A model generated the notes under the pieces. It worked only from the letters and a program-made list of their open reading frames with translations. It did not search any database and had not been told where the DNA came from. Of a stretch of DNA of 64,000 nucleotides, positions 44,206-57,990 are shown piece by piece (the first letter of the stretch is position 1; each line of letters begins with the position of its first letter). A program made the position numbers and the translations under genes. The stretch is from Blumeriella jaapii (Eukaryota; Ascomycota; Leotiomycetes; Helotiales; Drepanopezizaceae), in NCBI GenBank assembly GCA_009599575.1, contig VWND01000024.1, positions 310,001-374,000 on the forward strand, given 5' to 3'.

Positions 44206-46040
44206 GATAAAAAAAAAAATAATAATAAAAATAAATTAATTTAGCGGCGGTTTTAAAATTTTCTAAATGTTTTTGTTTTCTTTTTTTTGCTTTTACGGCG
44301 CGTATTCGTTATTATTCCGTTGTTATTATTTATCGTATTTTTCAAGTATTTTTTTATAATTTTTTTTGCGTTCGTAAAATGATTTTTTGGCTTTTAAAAA
44401 TTTTCGTTTAATAAATAGCTTTTTTATCGCATTAAATAATATCGGCCTTTTTTTGTATTTTTATAAGCTTATATTAATTTAACTTTGTATTTTTCGGATT
44501 TTTAAAGTTTTATTATATTATTTTTCGGCTCGGTATCGTTTCGATTTTACTAAAGTTTTAATAAAAAAACGTAGAAAATATCGTAAATACGATATTAAAA
44601 AAAAAGCTCGAATTAATAAGCTTGGCCGTGCTCGTATATAATTCGCTTAATTTTAAAAAGCTTTAAATATTTATTTAAAAGCTTTCGAAAAAATCGCAGC
44701 TGTCGAAAGTTTTTAATCGATAATAATATTTTATCGCTTATTTAAAATCTAGTTTTTTTATATTTAGCGTCGTAAAACTTTTTGTAATTCGCGTTGGCTT
44801 TTTTTAGCTTTTTACTAAGTATTTCTTTTTCTTTTTGCAATATTTTAATTCGTTTTTTCGCTGACGGTATTCTTTTTTTTACGACGTCGCTTTCGACGTT
44901 GCTGCTAAATTTTAAATAAAAGCCGTATAATATGCGAAAAAAAATAAAATCCGTAAAAGCGTATATTAAATTATTATACGTAAATTCGGCTAAAGCAAAT
45001 TTCGTAGCCCAATCGTTTTGTCGATAATCGCAATACGTGCGAAAATAAAATTTTAAAACTTAATTTTAACGTTTCGTTTGGCCATTTATTTAAAAATAAA
45101 AAACGATGCTTAATCGACGTCGTATTTATAAATAAAATATTACTAAAAACCAAAATTTACTAATAAAAACTGACCTTTTGTTTGTAATAATTTTTTTAAA
45201 GCAGTTAAAATTTTTGTAAACGTATTATATAAATATTTTAGCTAAATTTAAAACTGAAATCGTTTTTTATATCGATATATATTTCGATAGTTTTGTATAT
45301 CGGTTTATTATAACGAATATCGAATCGTAAATACGATTTCGTTTTTTGCTAAAAAATAAATTCGTAATAAAATCTATAATTATTTTTTTTCAAAATTTTG
45401 TAAAAATCGAAAAAAAAACTAATTCGCTATAAGATCGGTGCTTTTTAAGCTTGCTTTTCTGGCATTTTCCACACGTATTAACGTAACGCTTTACGTCGCT
45501 TCGTAAACCAGGCCAAAAATACTTTTTTTCGACCAATTTTAACGTTCGCCGAAAGTTTTAATGGCCGGCGGTCGGATCGTCGTAATTAATTTTTAATATT
45601 TCGCTTTTAATAGCGCTTTTATTCGGAATATACGTACGTTTTTTATAACGTAGTAATTTATTTTAATTTATACGCTAATATTTTTCGGACCCGGCTCGAT
45701 TGCTTTACAAAGCCGATTCGTACGTTTTTTATAATATAAAAAAATCAGATTTTTGCAATTTAAAAATAGTTTTATAAATCGGTTTTATTAATTCGTTATT
45801 AGCCGTTTCGAATTATAGCAATACAACGGCTACGCTCCGTAATATATATTATTTGCAATTAATAATACCAGCAAAAACAATCCGGCGAAAAAACCTTTTA
45901 TTTAACTCCTCTCCGCTTGCTTTTTACCTTTTGATTCCGTTAATAAAAACTTCGAATATTTATCGGCGCGAAATAATTTATGCCCCGATTTTAAACGTGT
46001 TTTTATTACAAAAAACATTTTAAAATTTCTTAAATAAGCT
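44206..46040 (-). pseudogene. Element C pol, 3' part: integrase and chromodomain
   Basis: Collinear with the same segment of element A (30,190-31,953) and F, differing by C/T and G/A. Here the B insertion is absent: the site reads continuously through AAATTTCTTAAATAAG near 46,027. Multiple stops; inactive. Confidence 0.75.
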
Positions 46041-46329
46041 AATTTTAATTTACGATGCAACGTAGGCAGCTGCTCGTTATTTTTTTTTAAATCTTTTTTT
46101 AAATTTGGCCGGCGGAAAAAACTATTCGCCGGATTAAAAACTTTTATTTTATATTCGATTGCAAAATCGTATTTAGCTAGCTCGTCGGCCCATTTCGCTT
46201 AGCGTTCGTTTAAACGTTTTTTTGTAAAAAAATATTTCAAATTATAATAATTTGTACGTATAATAATAACGTCGGAAGCGCTACGTAAATATTAGCTTTA
46301 TTATTTAAAAGCGTAAATTATAACTATTA

Positions 46330-48060
46330 GCTTAGCGTCGTAAATCTCGTATTTTTGTTTTATAAAAAAAAGCTTTTTCGAATAATATACGATAAAATGC
46401 TAACGTGCTTTCGCATTTTTTTCGAATAATTAAAATAATATTCCGCTTATAGCGAATTTCGAAGCGTTTGTTTCGATTTGGATTTTCAATCGAAAATCGA
46501 AATAACGTAAAATCGGTGCTTAATAAAACTTTTCTTTTAAAAGTAAAAAAGCGAGCTTCGCTTCGAATAAAAAACGAAAAAGATCCGATATTTTTTTTCG
46601 TTATATTTTTTTTAAAAAATTTATAATAAATCGGCAAAGCTTAGCGTAGTTTTTAATAAAACGTTTATAAAAGTTAATAAAACCCAAAAACATTTAAATA
46701 TCTCGCCACGTAATAAAAAAAGGCCATTTCCGAATATTATTTATTTTTTCTAGATCCATTTTAATTTCCGTAAAAGTAACGACGAAGCCTAGAAACTTAA
46801 CCGTATTCGTATCGAAAGCATATTTTTTCAGATTTTCGTAAAATTTATTAATACGAAGTTTTTCGAAAACTTTTTTTACCGCGTTTATATAATCGTCGAG
46901 ATTTTCGGAAAATATTAAAATATCGTCGAAATAAATTACATACGTAATATTTATTAAACCGATTAAAACTTAATTAATATACGCTTAAAAAGTTATTAAT
47001 GCGTTCGAAAAGCCGAAAAATAATACGCAATATTCGAAATGTTCGTAACGAATGCGAAACGCAGTTTTCCATTTATTTTCCTTTTTTATTCGAAGACGGT
47101 AGTACGCCTAAATAAAATTTAGCTTAATAAATATTTTAACTTTTTTTAAACGATTTAAAGTTTCGCTTATAAAAAGTAAAAAAATTCGATTTTTAACCGT
47201 AACTGCGTTTAAATCTTTATAATCGACGCATAATCGTAAACTCTCGTTTTTTTTCGGTATAAATATTACCGATGCGTCGGCAAAGCTAATAAACTTTTTT
47301 ATCTAGCCTTTTTTTAAACTCGAATCGAAATATTCGCGCAATTCGGTGAATTCAGATTCCGACAAAAAATAAATTAATTTTTAAAAAAGATTTTTCCTTT
47401 CCGCGAAGTTTATTCGATGTTTTATAAAATAATAAAAAGCTAGAATAACCGCGGCGGTATCGTCGAACACGTCGGGCGTAATCGTCGTATTTAAAAAGTA
47501 ATTAATGCTGTTTTTTAATAGCTTTTTTTAAAACGATACAAAACGCTTGCTTTTTTTTAAATTTCTTTTTAAAACGTTTAATTATAACGAAATTAAGCTA
47601 TAAGCGTTCGATTAAATATCGCTACGATTTAGTTCGAAAATTTATAACAGGATCGATATTTCGTAATTAAAAAAACTTTAGAATAAATAAAACCCTTAGA
47701 ATATTTATATCGCAAATCACGAAATCGTTTTGTATTTTTTTAATTATTTTATAATTATTAATAGCGCGAATAAATTGCGTATACGTGCCGTAAATAATTT
47801 TTTTTTTTTTTTTAATCGTAGATAAATTAATACGTTTTTAAATTAGTTTTTATTTATATTTAATTAATAACTTTTAGATTACGCAGTTTTTCTTCGCGTC
47901 GCAATCGATAAAAGCTCGTTTTGTACGAATTTCGCTTTTAGCTTTTTTAATTTCGATTGAAATTATTATTTTTTGCTTTTTTTTTTTGTTCGATTTTATT
48001 AGCAGCGACGAAATTAAAATCGAGCGAAAGTTTTTTCCGAATTTTTAGATTTATTAGCTT
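46330..48060 (-). pseudogene. Element C pol, 5' part: RT and RNase H
   Basis: RT catalytic YFDD lies at 46,922-46,933. RNase H frame 46,332-46,637 (PIYYKFFKKN, FSFFIRSEARFF) is aligned with 40,489-40,794 in A. RIP stops throughout. Confidence 0.8.
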
Positions 48061-49440
48061 CGGAGCAATTTAAAGTTATATATTTTTTTTTATTGCATTT
48101 ATAATATTCGACTTTTGAATAATTAGTTATGCGGTGCTTTTTTTTTTAGCAGCGACTGCATTTCGAAAAGTAAAAAAAATCGTTAAAAATTCTAGGATTT
48201 TAAAAGATTTTATTAAAATTATCGTTTTCTCGCTTTCGTTTTTTTTTTTGTAACGTATTTTCGAATCGAGAACGATATATATCTGTTTTAGTTTTTAAGC
48301 TTTAATCGTAAATATAATTTTTTTTTTTTTTTTTTTTGCGTTCGTTTCGTCGTTTATTATTTTTCGTTTCGTCGCTAATAATTTTATTAACACTTTCGAT
48401 ACGACGAGCAATTAATATTAATTTTTTATGCGAGCTTATAGCTATAATATTGCTTCGTTTAATAATTTTTTTTCGAAAAATAAATCGAAGCTTTGCGAAA
48501 AGCAATTTTTTTTTAATCGCATCGTTTGTTATTTGCAATTATTATTCGAAATTATTTAAATAAGCAACGAAATCGTTAATTAATTTATGCTTTTTTTGCT
48601 TCGTTTTATCGTATAAATTCGAAGCCGCGATTTCTCGATTTTTCGTATTTATTAAAAAATCTAATATTTATTTTTTAAAATCGTTTTATATAATTCGAAT
48701 ATTCGTAAAACGTCGTTCGTATCCGGTTTATTTTTTTTTTATTTTATCGTCGAAAGCTAAAATACAAGCGTTAATTTTCTTTTAATCGGTATAAAATATT
48801 ATTTTTTTATTTTAGCGGAAGCTTCGCTTTGCACGCCGAATAAAAGATTAAGCTTTTTTAATATTTTTCTTTCGATATATTAGAAAGTCTTTTATTTTTA
48901 ATGCTTTTCGGCTCGAATTCGCTATGTTTTTTACAAAAGGTATAATATATTTAAAAAAAATGCTAGGTCGTTTCCAATAAGTATTATTATCGTAGTATTT
49001 CGAAAATATTTTATAATAATCGCCGGCTTGGGTTATTTTTTGTTTTTTTTTAATTAAAGCGATATTAGAAAATATAAAAACCTTTTTTCGATATTTTCGA
49101 AAGCGTTAAATTTTCGTTGGAATTATTTAATTTTTTTTCGAAATTCGTTTCGGCGTTTTAAAATTTCTTCGAATTTTTTGATTTTTTCGTAGATTTTTTT
49201 TTTAGTTTTTTTCTGTTTTATTTTAATTCGTATTTTTTTTATTTTTTTACGTTTATTATTTTTTTTTTATTCGGCGCGGATTTGTTTATTAGCTAAATAA
49301 ATTAAAATTTCGGTAGAAAGTTTTTTTAAATCGCTTTGAGCGTGGCTTTTTTTAATAATTTCTTCGATAAAAAAAATTAAAGAATCGTCGCGCTTTGATA
49401 ATAAAGTATTTTCGGCCTTTGATAAAATTGGTAACGTTAG
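48061..49440 (-). pseudogene. Element C gag
   Basis: Aligned with gag of A. The longest surviving frame is 48,302-48,538 (QITNDAIKKKLLFAKLRFIFRKK). Inactive. Confidence 0.75.
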
Positions 49441-49628
49441 AAAAGACGATAGTACGAGGTTTTTTTAAGCAGCCGAAAATGCTGAGTTTTTTTAAATAAT
49501 TGGAAATGCCTGTTTTTTGCAAATGCGAAAAGCTATAATATCGATAATAATAATATAAATGTAATAATATAATAAAAAATTGTTTTAATAATATCGAATT
49601 GCCGTTCCGGTGGATAAAAAAATCAGAA

Positions 49629-50041
49629 TATAAAAATTTAAAAGCAAGAAAATATTAGTTTAGATAATAAAGCTTAGATAAAATTGGGTTAATAATCAAA
49701 CTAATTTTTACTTTTTATATTTCTAATAAAAAGCGTGTATAAATACAAAAAAAAAGGTGGAGCCTTCGAGAAAAGTATTTTCCAGAAAACCAGGCGAATC
49801 TTATTTAATATGCTTTTTCAGCCCCTATTCCGACCTTTTCTTATTTTTTTTAATATAATTTTAATAACTGGTTTTTTAACAATTATTTTTATAAAATGTT
49901 TTATTTAAATATTATTTCTAGCCTTTATAATACTATCCGGCCTCTACGGCCTATCCGCAAAAAGTGCTATTCGAAGATTGGTAGAAGGCAGAAGGTCTTG
50001 GCGGATCACCTGACTTATACACGTGATGTTGGTTCCTGACA
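49629..50041 (-). repeat. Element C 5' LTR
   Basis: 413 bp, inner end strongly decayed, outer 70 bp nearly undecayed and ending GGTTCCTGACA. Flanked on the right by target duplication GTACC. Confidence 0.9.
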
Positions 50042-50046
50042 GTACC

Positions 50047-50348
50047 ACGTAAGATTTTTATTTAAGCTTATTTAAAAAGTTTTATATTAAAAAGTTTTTC
50101 GCTGTATTCTATAAGCGATTAATTTTTCGATTTCGTATTTAAACTTATTAATTATATTAATAAATTTAGGAGCTAGATTAATTTGATTTAAAAACGCGTC
50201 GTCAGCTGTTTTACGCAATCGATTAGCGTAAGAAATTAAATATACGTTTATAATACTAAGGAAATTTAGCTTGAAAGCGTTGTCGAAAATTTTGGCTACA
50301 ATTTTAAAAAGGCCGTTTATAGAATTATCGAGTTTGCAAAAGGGCCGA
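50047..50348 (-). other. Right flank of element C with an unrecognised 84-codon open stretch
   Basis: The minus strand reads without a stop from about 50,341 to TAA at 50,087-50,089: PFCKLDNSINGLFKIV, then ISYANRLRKTADDAFLNQ and EIEKLIAYRIQRKTF. No ATG is present and the family is unknown. It is probably part of an older element that C and D1 entered. Confidence 0.35.
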
Positions 50349-50558
50349 TGTCACAGCTAGCTTGAGGATGATCAGAAGGATGATGTGGACCAATAGGTAC
50401 GCATGTAAATTAAAAGAAAAACACCGAGCTAAAATGCTCGGGGTCGCGAATTTTATATATAATGGATTGCGCTTATAGGTCACGTGACTTAGCGCGAGGC
50501 CTAATAGCCGAAATGGTCCGTGCCTAAACCTTATTTTAATACCACCGGCAATTATACT
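50349..50558 (+). repeat. Family D LTR fragment (D1), cut by element E
   Basis: Starts TGTCACAGCTAGC and matches the copy at 60,078. It contains GGTCACGTGACTT and an ACACCGAGC/GCTCGGGGT hairpin. Element E begins directly after ATTATACT. Confidence 0.7.
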
Positions 50559-50972
50559 TGTCAGGAACCAATATTACGTATATAAGTCAGATGATCCGCC
50601 AAAACCCTCTGCCTCCTACCAACCCTCGAATAATACTTTCTGCGGATAGGCCGTAAGGGCCGGATAATATTATAAAAGCTGGAAATAATATTTAAATAAA
50701 ATATTTTATAAGAATAATTGCTAAAAAACCAGTTATTAAAATTATATTAAAAAGAATTAAAAAAAGGTCGGAATAAAAGTTGGAAAAGCATATTAAATAA
50801 AATTCGCTTGGTTTTCTGGAAAATACTTTTTTCGAGGGCTCCACCCCTCCTTTTGTATTTATATACGCTTTTTATTAGAAATATAAAAAATAAAAATCAA
50901 TCTGATTATTAATTTAATTTTATTTAAGTTTTATTATTTAAATTAATATTTTCCTGCTTTTCAAATTTTTAA
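50559..50972 (+). repeat. Element E 5' LTR
   Basis: About 414 bp, starting TGTCAGGAACC (reverse orientation to A and C). Outer 100 bp scarcely decayed. Confidence 0.85.
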
Positions 50973-51169
50973 ATTTTAATCTTTTTATTTACCGAAACGG
51001 CAGTTCGATATTATTAAAACAATCTTTTATTATATTATTATATTTATATCGTTATTATCGATATTATAGCTTTTCGTATTCGCAGCGAACAGGCATTTCC
51101 AATTATTTAAAAAAACTTAGCGCTTTCGGCTGCTCAGAAAAACTCCGTATTATCGTTTTTTTTAACGTT

Positions 51170-52193
51170 ACCAGTTTTATTAAAAGTCGAAAATATCTTA
51201 TTACCAAAGCGCGACGATTTCTTAATTTTTTTTTATTTAAAAAATTATTAAAAAAAGCCACGCTTAAAGCGATTCGAAAAGATTTTTTATCGAAATCCTG
51301 ATTTATTTGGCTGATAAACGAATTCGCGCCGAATAAAAAAAAAACGACGAATATAAAAAAGTAAAAAAAATACGAGCTAAAATAAAACAGAAAAAAACCG
51401 AAAAAAAAGTTTACGAAATAATTAAAAAATTTAAAAAAGCTAAAAAACGCCGAAACGAATTCCGAAAAAAGATTAAACAATTTTAATAAAAACTTAACGC
51501 TTTCGAAAATATCGAAAAAAAAGTTTTTATATTTTTTAATACCGTTTTAATTAAGAAAAAACAAAAAATAATTTAAGCCGGCGATTATTATAAAATATTT
51601 TCGAAGCACTACGATAATAATACTTATTAAAAACGATTTAATATCTTTTTTAAATATATTATACTTTTTATAAAAAATATAACGAATTCGAGCCGAAAAA
51701 TATTAAAAAATGTTTTTTTTTTAATATATCGAAGGAAAAATACTAAAAAAGCTTAATTTTTTATTCGGCGTGTAAAGCGAAGTTTCCGTTAAAATAAAAA
51801 AAATAATATTTTATATTAATTAATTAAAAAAAAAAAATTAACGCTTATATTTTAGCTTTCGATAATAAAAAAAAAAAAAAAAAAAATCGGATACAAACGA
51901 CGTTTTACGAATATTCGAATTATATAAAACGATTTTAAAAAACAAATATTAGATTTTTTAATAAATGCGGAAAATCGAAAAATCGCGGCTTCGAATTTAT
52001 ATAATAAAACGAAACAAAAAAAATATAAATTAATTAACGATTTCGTTGTTTATTTAAATAATTTCGAATAATAATTGCAAATAACAAACGATGCGATTAA
52101 AAAAAAAATACTTTTCGCAAAACTCCGATTTATTTTTCGAAAAAAAATTATTAAACGAAATAATATTATAGCTATAAGCTTATATAAAAAATT
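51170..52193 (+). pseudogene. Element E gag, first fragment
   Basis: Plus-strand gag homologous to A and F, with the coiled-coil part at about 51,330-51,600 and many RIP stops. Interrupted by F at target AAATT. The continuation is 59,554-60,077. Confidence 0.65.
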
Positions 52194-52606
52194 TGTCAGG
52201 AACCAACATCACGTATATAAGTCAGATAATCCGCCAAGACCCTCTGCCTTTTATTAACCCTCGAATAACACTTTTTGCGGATAGGCCGTGGGGGCCGGAT
52301 AATATTATAAAAGCTAGAAATAATATTTAAGTAAAATATTTTATAAAAGTAATTGCTAAAAAACCAATTATTAGGGTTATATTAAAAAAAATAAGAAAAA
52401 GTCGGAATAAAAGCTGGAAAAGCATATTAAATAAAATTCGCTTGGTTTTCTAAAAAATATTTTTCTCGAGGGTTTCACCCTTTTTTTTGTATTTATACAC
52501 GCTTTTTATTAAAAATATAAAAAATAAAAATCAATTTGACTATTAACCCAATTTTATTTAAATTTTATTATTTAAATTAATATTTCCCTGCTTTTCAATT
52601 TTTATA
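52194..52606 (+). repeat. Element F 5' LTR
   Basis: 413 bp, TGTCAGGAACCAACATCACG at the outer end, decayed at the inner end (CAATTTTTATA for CAATCCTTACA). Confidence 0.9.
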
Positions 52607-52829
52607 TTTTAATTTTTACTTATTTATCGAAACGGCAATTCGATATTATTAAAACAATCTTTTATTATATTATTACATTTATATCGTTATTATCGATATT
52701 ATAGCTTTTCGCATTCGCAGAAAACAAGCATTTTCAGCTATTTAAAAAAACCTAGCATTTTCGGCTGCTTAGAAAAACCTCGTACCATCGTTTTTTTTAA
52801 CGTTACCAGCTTTACCAAAAATCGAAAAT

Positions 52830-54240
52830 ATTTTATTATTAAAACGCGACGACTTTCCAACTTTTTTTATCGAAGAAATTATTAAAAAAAGCTACGCTTA
52901 AAACGATTCGGAAGAATTTTTTACCGAAATTCTGATTTATTTAGCTAACGAACGAATCCGCGCCGAATAAAAAAAAAACGATAAACGTAGAAAAATAAAA
53001 AAAATACGAGCTAAAATAAAACAGAAAAAAATTAAAAAAAAAGTTTACGAAACAATCAAAAAATTCGAAGAAATTAAAAAACGCCGAAACAAATTTCGAA
53101 AGAAAATTAAATAATTCTAACGAAAATTTAACGCTTTCGAAAATATTGAAAAAAAGGTTTTTATATTTTTTAATACCGCTTCAGCTAAAAAAAAACAAAA
53201 AATAATTTAAGCCGGCGATTATTATAAAATATTTTCGGAGTATTACGATAATAATACTTATTAAAAACGATTTAGCATTTTTTTTAAATATATTATATTT
53301 TTTGTAAAAAACACAGCGAATTCGAGCCGAAAAGTATTAAAAATAAAAAACTTTTTAATATATCGAAGAAAAAATATTAAAAAAGCTTAATTTTTTATTC
53401 GGCGTATAAAGCGAAGCTTTCGCCAAAATAAAAAAGTAATATTTTATATCGATCAAAAAAAAATTAACGTTTATGTTTTAGCTTTCGACGATAAAATAAA
53501 AAAAAAATAAACCGGATACGAACGACGTTTTACGAATATTCGAATTATATAGAACGATTTTAAAAAATAAATATTAAACTTTTTAATAAATGCGGAAAAT
53601 CGAAAAATCGCGGCTTCGAATTTATACGATAAAACGAAACAAAAAAAGCATAAATCAATTAACGATTTCGTTGCTTATTTAAATAATTTCGAATAGCAAT
53701 TGCAAATAATAAACGATACGATTAAAAAAAAAATGCTTTTCGCAAAATTCCGATTTACTTTTCGAAAAGAAATTATTAAACGAAATAATATTACAGCTAT
53801 AAGTTCGTACGAAAAAATAATATTAATCGTTCGTCGTATCGAAAATGCTAATAAAATTATCAGCAACGAAACGAAAAATAATAAACGACGAAACGAGCGC
53901 AAAAAAAAAAAAAAGAAAAAATTTATATTTACGATTAAAACTTAAAAGTTAAAACAGATATATACCGTTTTCGATTCGAAAATACGTTATAAAAAAAAAA
54001 ACGAAAGCGAAAAAACGATAATTTTAACAAAATCTTTTGAAATCCTAAAACTTTTAACGATTTTTTTTACTTTTCGAAATGCAGTCGCTGCTAAAAGAAA
54101 AGGCATCGCATAGCTAATTATTTAAAAATCGAATATTATAAATAATATAAAAAAAAATATATAATTTTAAACTGCTCCGAAGCTAATAAATTTAAAAATT
54201 CGAAAAAAGCTTTCGCTCGATTTTAATTTCGTCGCTGCTA
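52830..54240 (+). pseudogene. Element F gag
   Basis: Lys/Glu-rich coiled coil, gag core (53,700-53,945: FAKFRFTFRKEIIKR) and zinc-knuckle region at about 54,075-54,170, with RIP stops. Confidence 0.75.
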
Positions 54241-57200
54241 ATAAAATCGAGCGAAAAAAAAAAACAAAAAATAATAATTTCAGTCGAAATTAAAAAAATT
54301 AAAAGCGAAATTCGTACGAAACGAGCTTTTATCGATTGCGGCGCGAAAAAAAACTGCGTAATTTAAAAGTTATTAATTAAATATAAATAAAAACTAATTT
54401 AAAAACGTATTAATTTATTTACGGTTAAGAAAAGAAAAGTAATTATTTACGATACGTATACGCAATTTATTCGCGCTATTAATAATTATAAAATAATTAA
54501 AAAAATACAAAGCGATTTCGTAGCTTGCGATATAAATATTCTAGAGGTTTTATTTATTTTAAAGTTTTTTTAATTACGAAATATCGATTCCGTTATAAGC
54601 TTTCGAACTAAATCGTAGCGATATTTAATCGAACGCTTACAGCTTAATTTCGTTATAATTAAACGTTTTAAAAAAAAATCTAAAAAAAAGCAAGCGTTTT
54701 GTATCGTTTTAAAAAAAGCTATTAAAAAATAATACCAATTACTTTTTAAATACGACGACTACGCCGACGTGTTCGACGATACCGCCGCGGTTATTTTAGC
54801 TTTTTATTATTTTATAAAATATCGAATAAACTTCGCGAAAAAAAAAAACTTTTTTTAAAAATCAATTTATTTTTTATCGAAATCTGAATTTATCGAATTA
54901 CGCGAATATTTCGATTCGAACTTAAAAAAAAGCTGAATAAAAAGATTTATTAGCTTTGCCGGCGCACCGGTAATATTTATACCGAAAAAAAACGAAAGTT
55001 TACGATTATGCGTCGATTATAAAAATTTAAACGCAATTACGGTTAAAAATCGAATTTTTTTATTTTTTATAAACGAAACTTTAGATCGTTTAAAAAAAGC
55101 TAAAATATTTATTAAACTAAATTTTATTTAGGCGTATCATCGTTTTCGAATAAAAAAGAAAAATAAATAAAAAACTGCGTTTCGCATTCGTTACGGACAT
55201 TTCGAGTATTGCGTATTATTTTTCGGCCTTTCGAACGCATTAACAATTTTTTAAGCGTATATTAATTAAGCTTTAGTCGGTTTAATAAATATTACGTATA
55301 TAATTTACTTCGACGATATTTTAATATTTTCCGAAAACCTTAACGATTATACAAACGCGGTAAAAAAAGTTTTCGAAAAACTTCGTATTAATAAACTTTA
55401 CGAAAATTTAAAAAAATATGTTTTCGATACGAATACGATTAAGTTTCTAAATTTCGTCGTTATTTTTACGAAAATTAAAATAAATTCAAAAAAAGTAAAT
55501 AGTATTCGGAAATAGCTTTTTTTTATTACGTAGCGAAATATTTAAATATTTTTAGATTTTACTAATTTTTACAAACGTTTTATTAAAAACTACGCTAAGT
55601 TTTGCCGATTTATTATAAATCTTTTAAAAAAAATGCAACGAAAAAAAATATCGGACTTTTTTCGTTTTTTATTCGAAGCGAAGCTCGTTTTTTTATTTTT
55701 AAAAAAAAAGTTTTGTTAAGCACCGATTTTACGCTATTTCGATTTTCGATTGAAAATTCAAATCGAAACAAACGCTTCGAAATTCGTTATAAGCGAAATA
55801 TTATTTTAATTATTCGGAAAAAATACGAAGGCACGTTGGCATTTTATCGCATATTATTCGAAAAAGCTTTTTTTTATAAAACAAAAATATAAAATCTACG
55901 ACGCTAAGCTAATAATTATAATTTACGCTTTTAAATAATAGAACTAATATTTACGTAGCGCTTCCGACGTTATTATTATGCGTATAAATTATTACAATCT
56001 GAAATACTTTTTTACGAAAAAACGTTTAAACGGACGCTAAGCGAAATGGGCCGACGAGCTAGCTAAATACGATTTTGCAATCGAATATAAAACGAAAGTT
56101 TTTAATCCGACGAATGGTTTTTTTCGCCGGCCAAATTTAAAAAAAAATTTAAAAAAAAATAACGAGCAGCTGCTTACGTTGTATTATAAGCTAAAACTAG
56201 TTTATTTAAGAAATTTTAAAATGTTTTCCGCAATAAAAATACGTTTAAAATCGAGGTATAAATTATTTCGCGCCGATAAATATTCGAAGCTTTTATTAAC
56301 GAAATCAAAAAATAAAAAGCAAGCGAAAAAAAGCTAAATAAAAAGTTTTTTTACCGGATTGTTTTTTGCTAATATTATTAATTGCAAATAATATATACTA
56401 CGGAGCGTAACCGCTGTGTTGCTATAATCCGAAACGGCTAATAACGAGCTAGCAAAACCGATTTACAAAATTATTTTTGAATTGCAAAAATTTAATTTTT
56501 TTATATTATAAAAAACGTACGAGTCGGCTTTGCAAAACAATCGAACCGGGTTCGAAAAATACTGGCGTATAAGCTAAAATAAATTATTACGTTATAAAAA
56601 ACGTACGTATATTTCGAATAAAAACGTTATTAAAAACGAAATATTAAAAATTAATTACGACGATCCGACCGCCGGCTATTAAGATTTTCGGCGAACGCTA
56701 AAATTAATCGAAAAAAAGTATTTTTGGCCTGATTTACGAGGCGACGTAAAGCGTTACGTTAATACGTATAAAAAATGCCAAAAAGGCAAATTTAAAAAGC
56801 ATCGATTTTATAGCGAATTAGCCTTCTTTTCGACTTTTACGAAATTTTGGAAAAAAATAATTATAAATTTTATTACGAATTTATTTTTTAATAAAAAACG
56901 AAATCGTATTTACGATTCGATATTCGTTATAATAAACCGATATACGAAGCTGTCGAAATATATACCGATATAAAAAACGATTTTAATTTTAAATTTAATT
57001 AAAATATTTATATAATACGTTTACAAAAATTTTGGCTGTTTTAAAAAGATTATTACAAATAAAAAGTCAGTTTTTATTAATAAATTTTGGTTTTTAATAA
57101 TATTTTATTTACAAATACAACGTCGATTAAACACCGCTTTCTATTTTTAAATAAATAGCCAAACGAAACGTTAAAATTAAATTTTAGAATTTTATTTTCG

Positions 57201-57990
57201 CACGTATTGCGATTATCGATAAAACGATTAGGCTACGAAGCTTGCTTTAGCCGAATTTACGTATAATAATTCGATATACGCTTTTACGGATTCTACTTTT
57301 TTTCGTATATTATACGGCTTTTATTTAAAATTTGGCAGCAACGTCGAAAGCGACGTCGTAAAAAAAGAAATATCATCAGCGAAAAAACGAATTAAAATAT
57401 TGCAAAAAAAAAAAGAAATACTTAGTAAAAAGTTAAAAAAAGCCAACGCGAATTATAAAAGGTTTTACGACGCTAAATATAAAAAAACTAAATTTTAAAT
57501 AAACGATAAAATATTATTATCGATTAAAAACTTTCGATAATTATAACTTTTTCGAAAGCTTTTAAATAAATATTTAAAGCTTTTTAAAATTAAGCAAATT
57601 ATATACGAGCACGGCCAAGCTTATTAATTCGAGCTTTTTTTTTAATATCGTATTTACGATATTTTCCACGTTTTTTTATTAAAACCTTAGCAGAATCGGA
57701 ACGATACCGAACCGAAAAATAATATAATAAAATTTCAAAAATCCGAAAAATACGAAGTCAAATTAATACAAATTTACAAAAATACAAAAAAAAGCCGATA
57801 TTATTTAATACGATAAAAAAGCTATTTATTAAGCGAAAACTTTTAAAAGCTAGAAAATCATTTTACAAACGCAAAAGAAATTATAAAAAAATATTTGAAA
57901 AATACGATAAATAATAGCAACGGAGCAATAACGAATGCGCGCCGTAAAAGCAAAAAAAAAAAAACAAAAATATTTAAAAAACTTTAAAAC
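54241..57990 (+). pseudogene. Element F pol: RT, RNase H, integrase, chromodomain
   Basis: RT spans about 54,890-55,430 (AGAPVIFIPKKNESLRLCVD, catalytic YFDD at 55,308-55,319). RNase H is at 55,602-55,892. The integrase N-terminal zinc region is at 56,656-56,790, with both His read as Tyr, one Cys as Tyr and a Gln as TAA (NYDDPTAGY-stop-DFRRTL, then KKYFWPDLRGDVKRYV and KKCQKGK). The chromodomain is at about 57,730-57,900 (KYEVKLIQIYKNTKKSRYYL, stops at both Trp positions). The chromodomain places the family among the chromoviral branch of Ty3/gypsy. Confidence 0.85.

Larger units (their letters stand above)
27096..50041 (-). mobile_element. Element C: chromodomain Ty3/gypsy retrotransposon, split by element A
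   Basis: Bounded by 413-bp LTRs at 27,096-27,508 and 49,629-50,041, with a perfect 5-bp target duplication GTACC on both sides (27,091-27,095 and 50,042-50,046). Gag-pol runs on the minus strand, so the right LTR is the 5' one. Element A with its TSD is inserted at 28,618. Removing it leaves 7,358 bp. All frames are broken by C-to-T/G-to-A changes. Confidence 0.92.
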
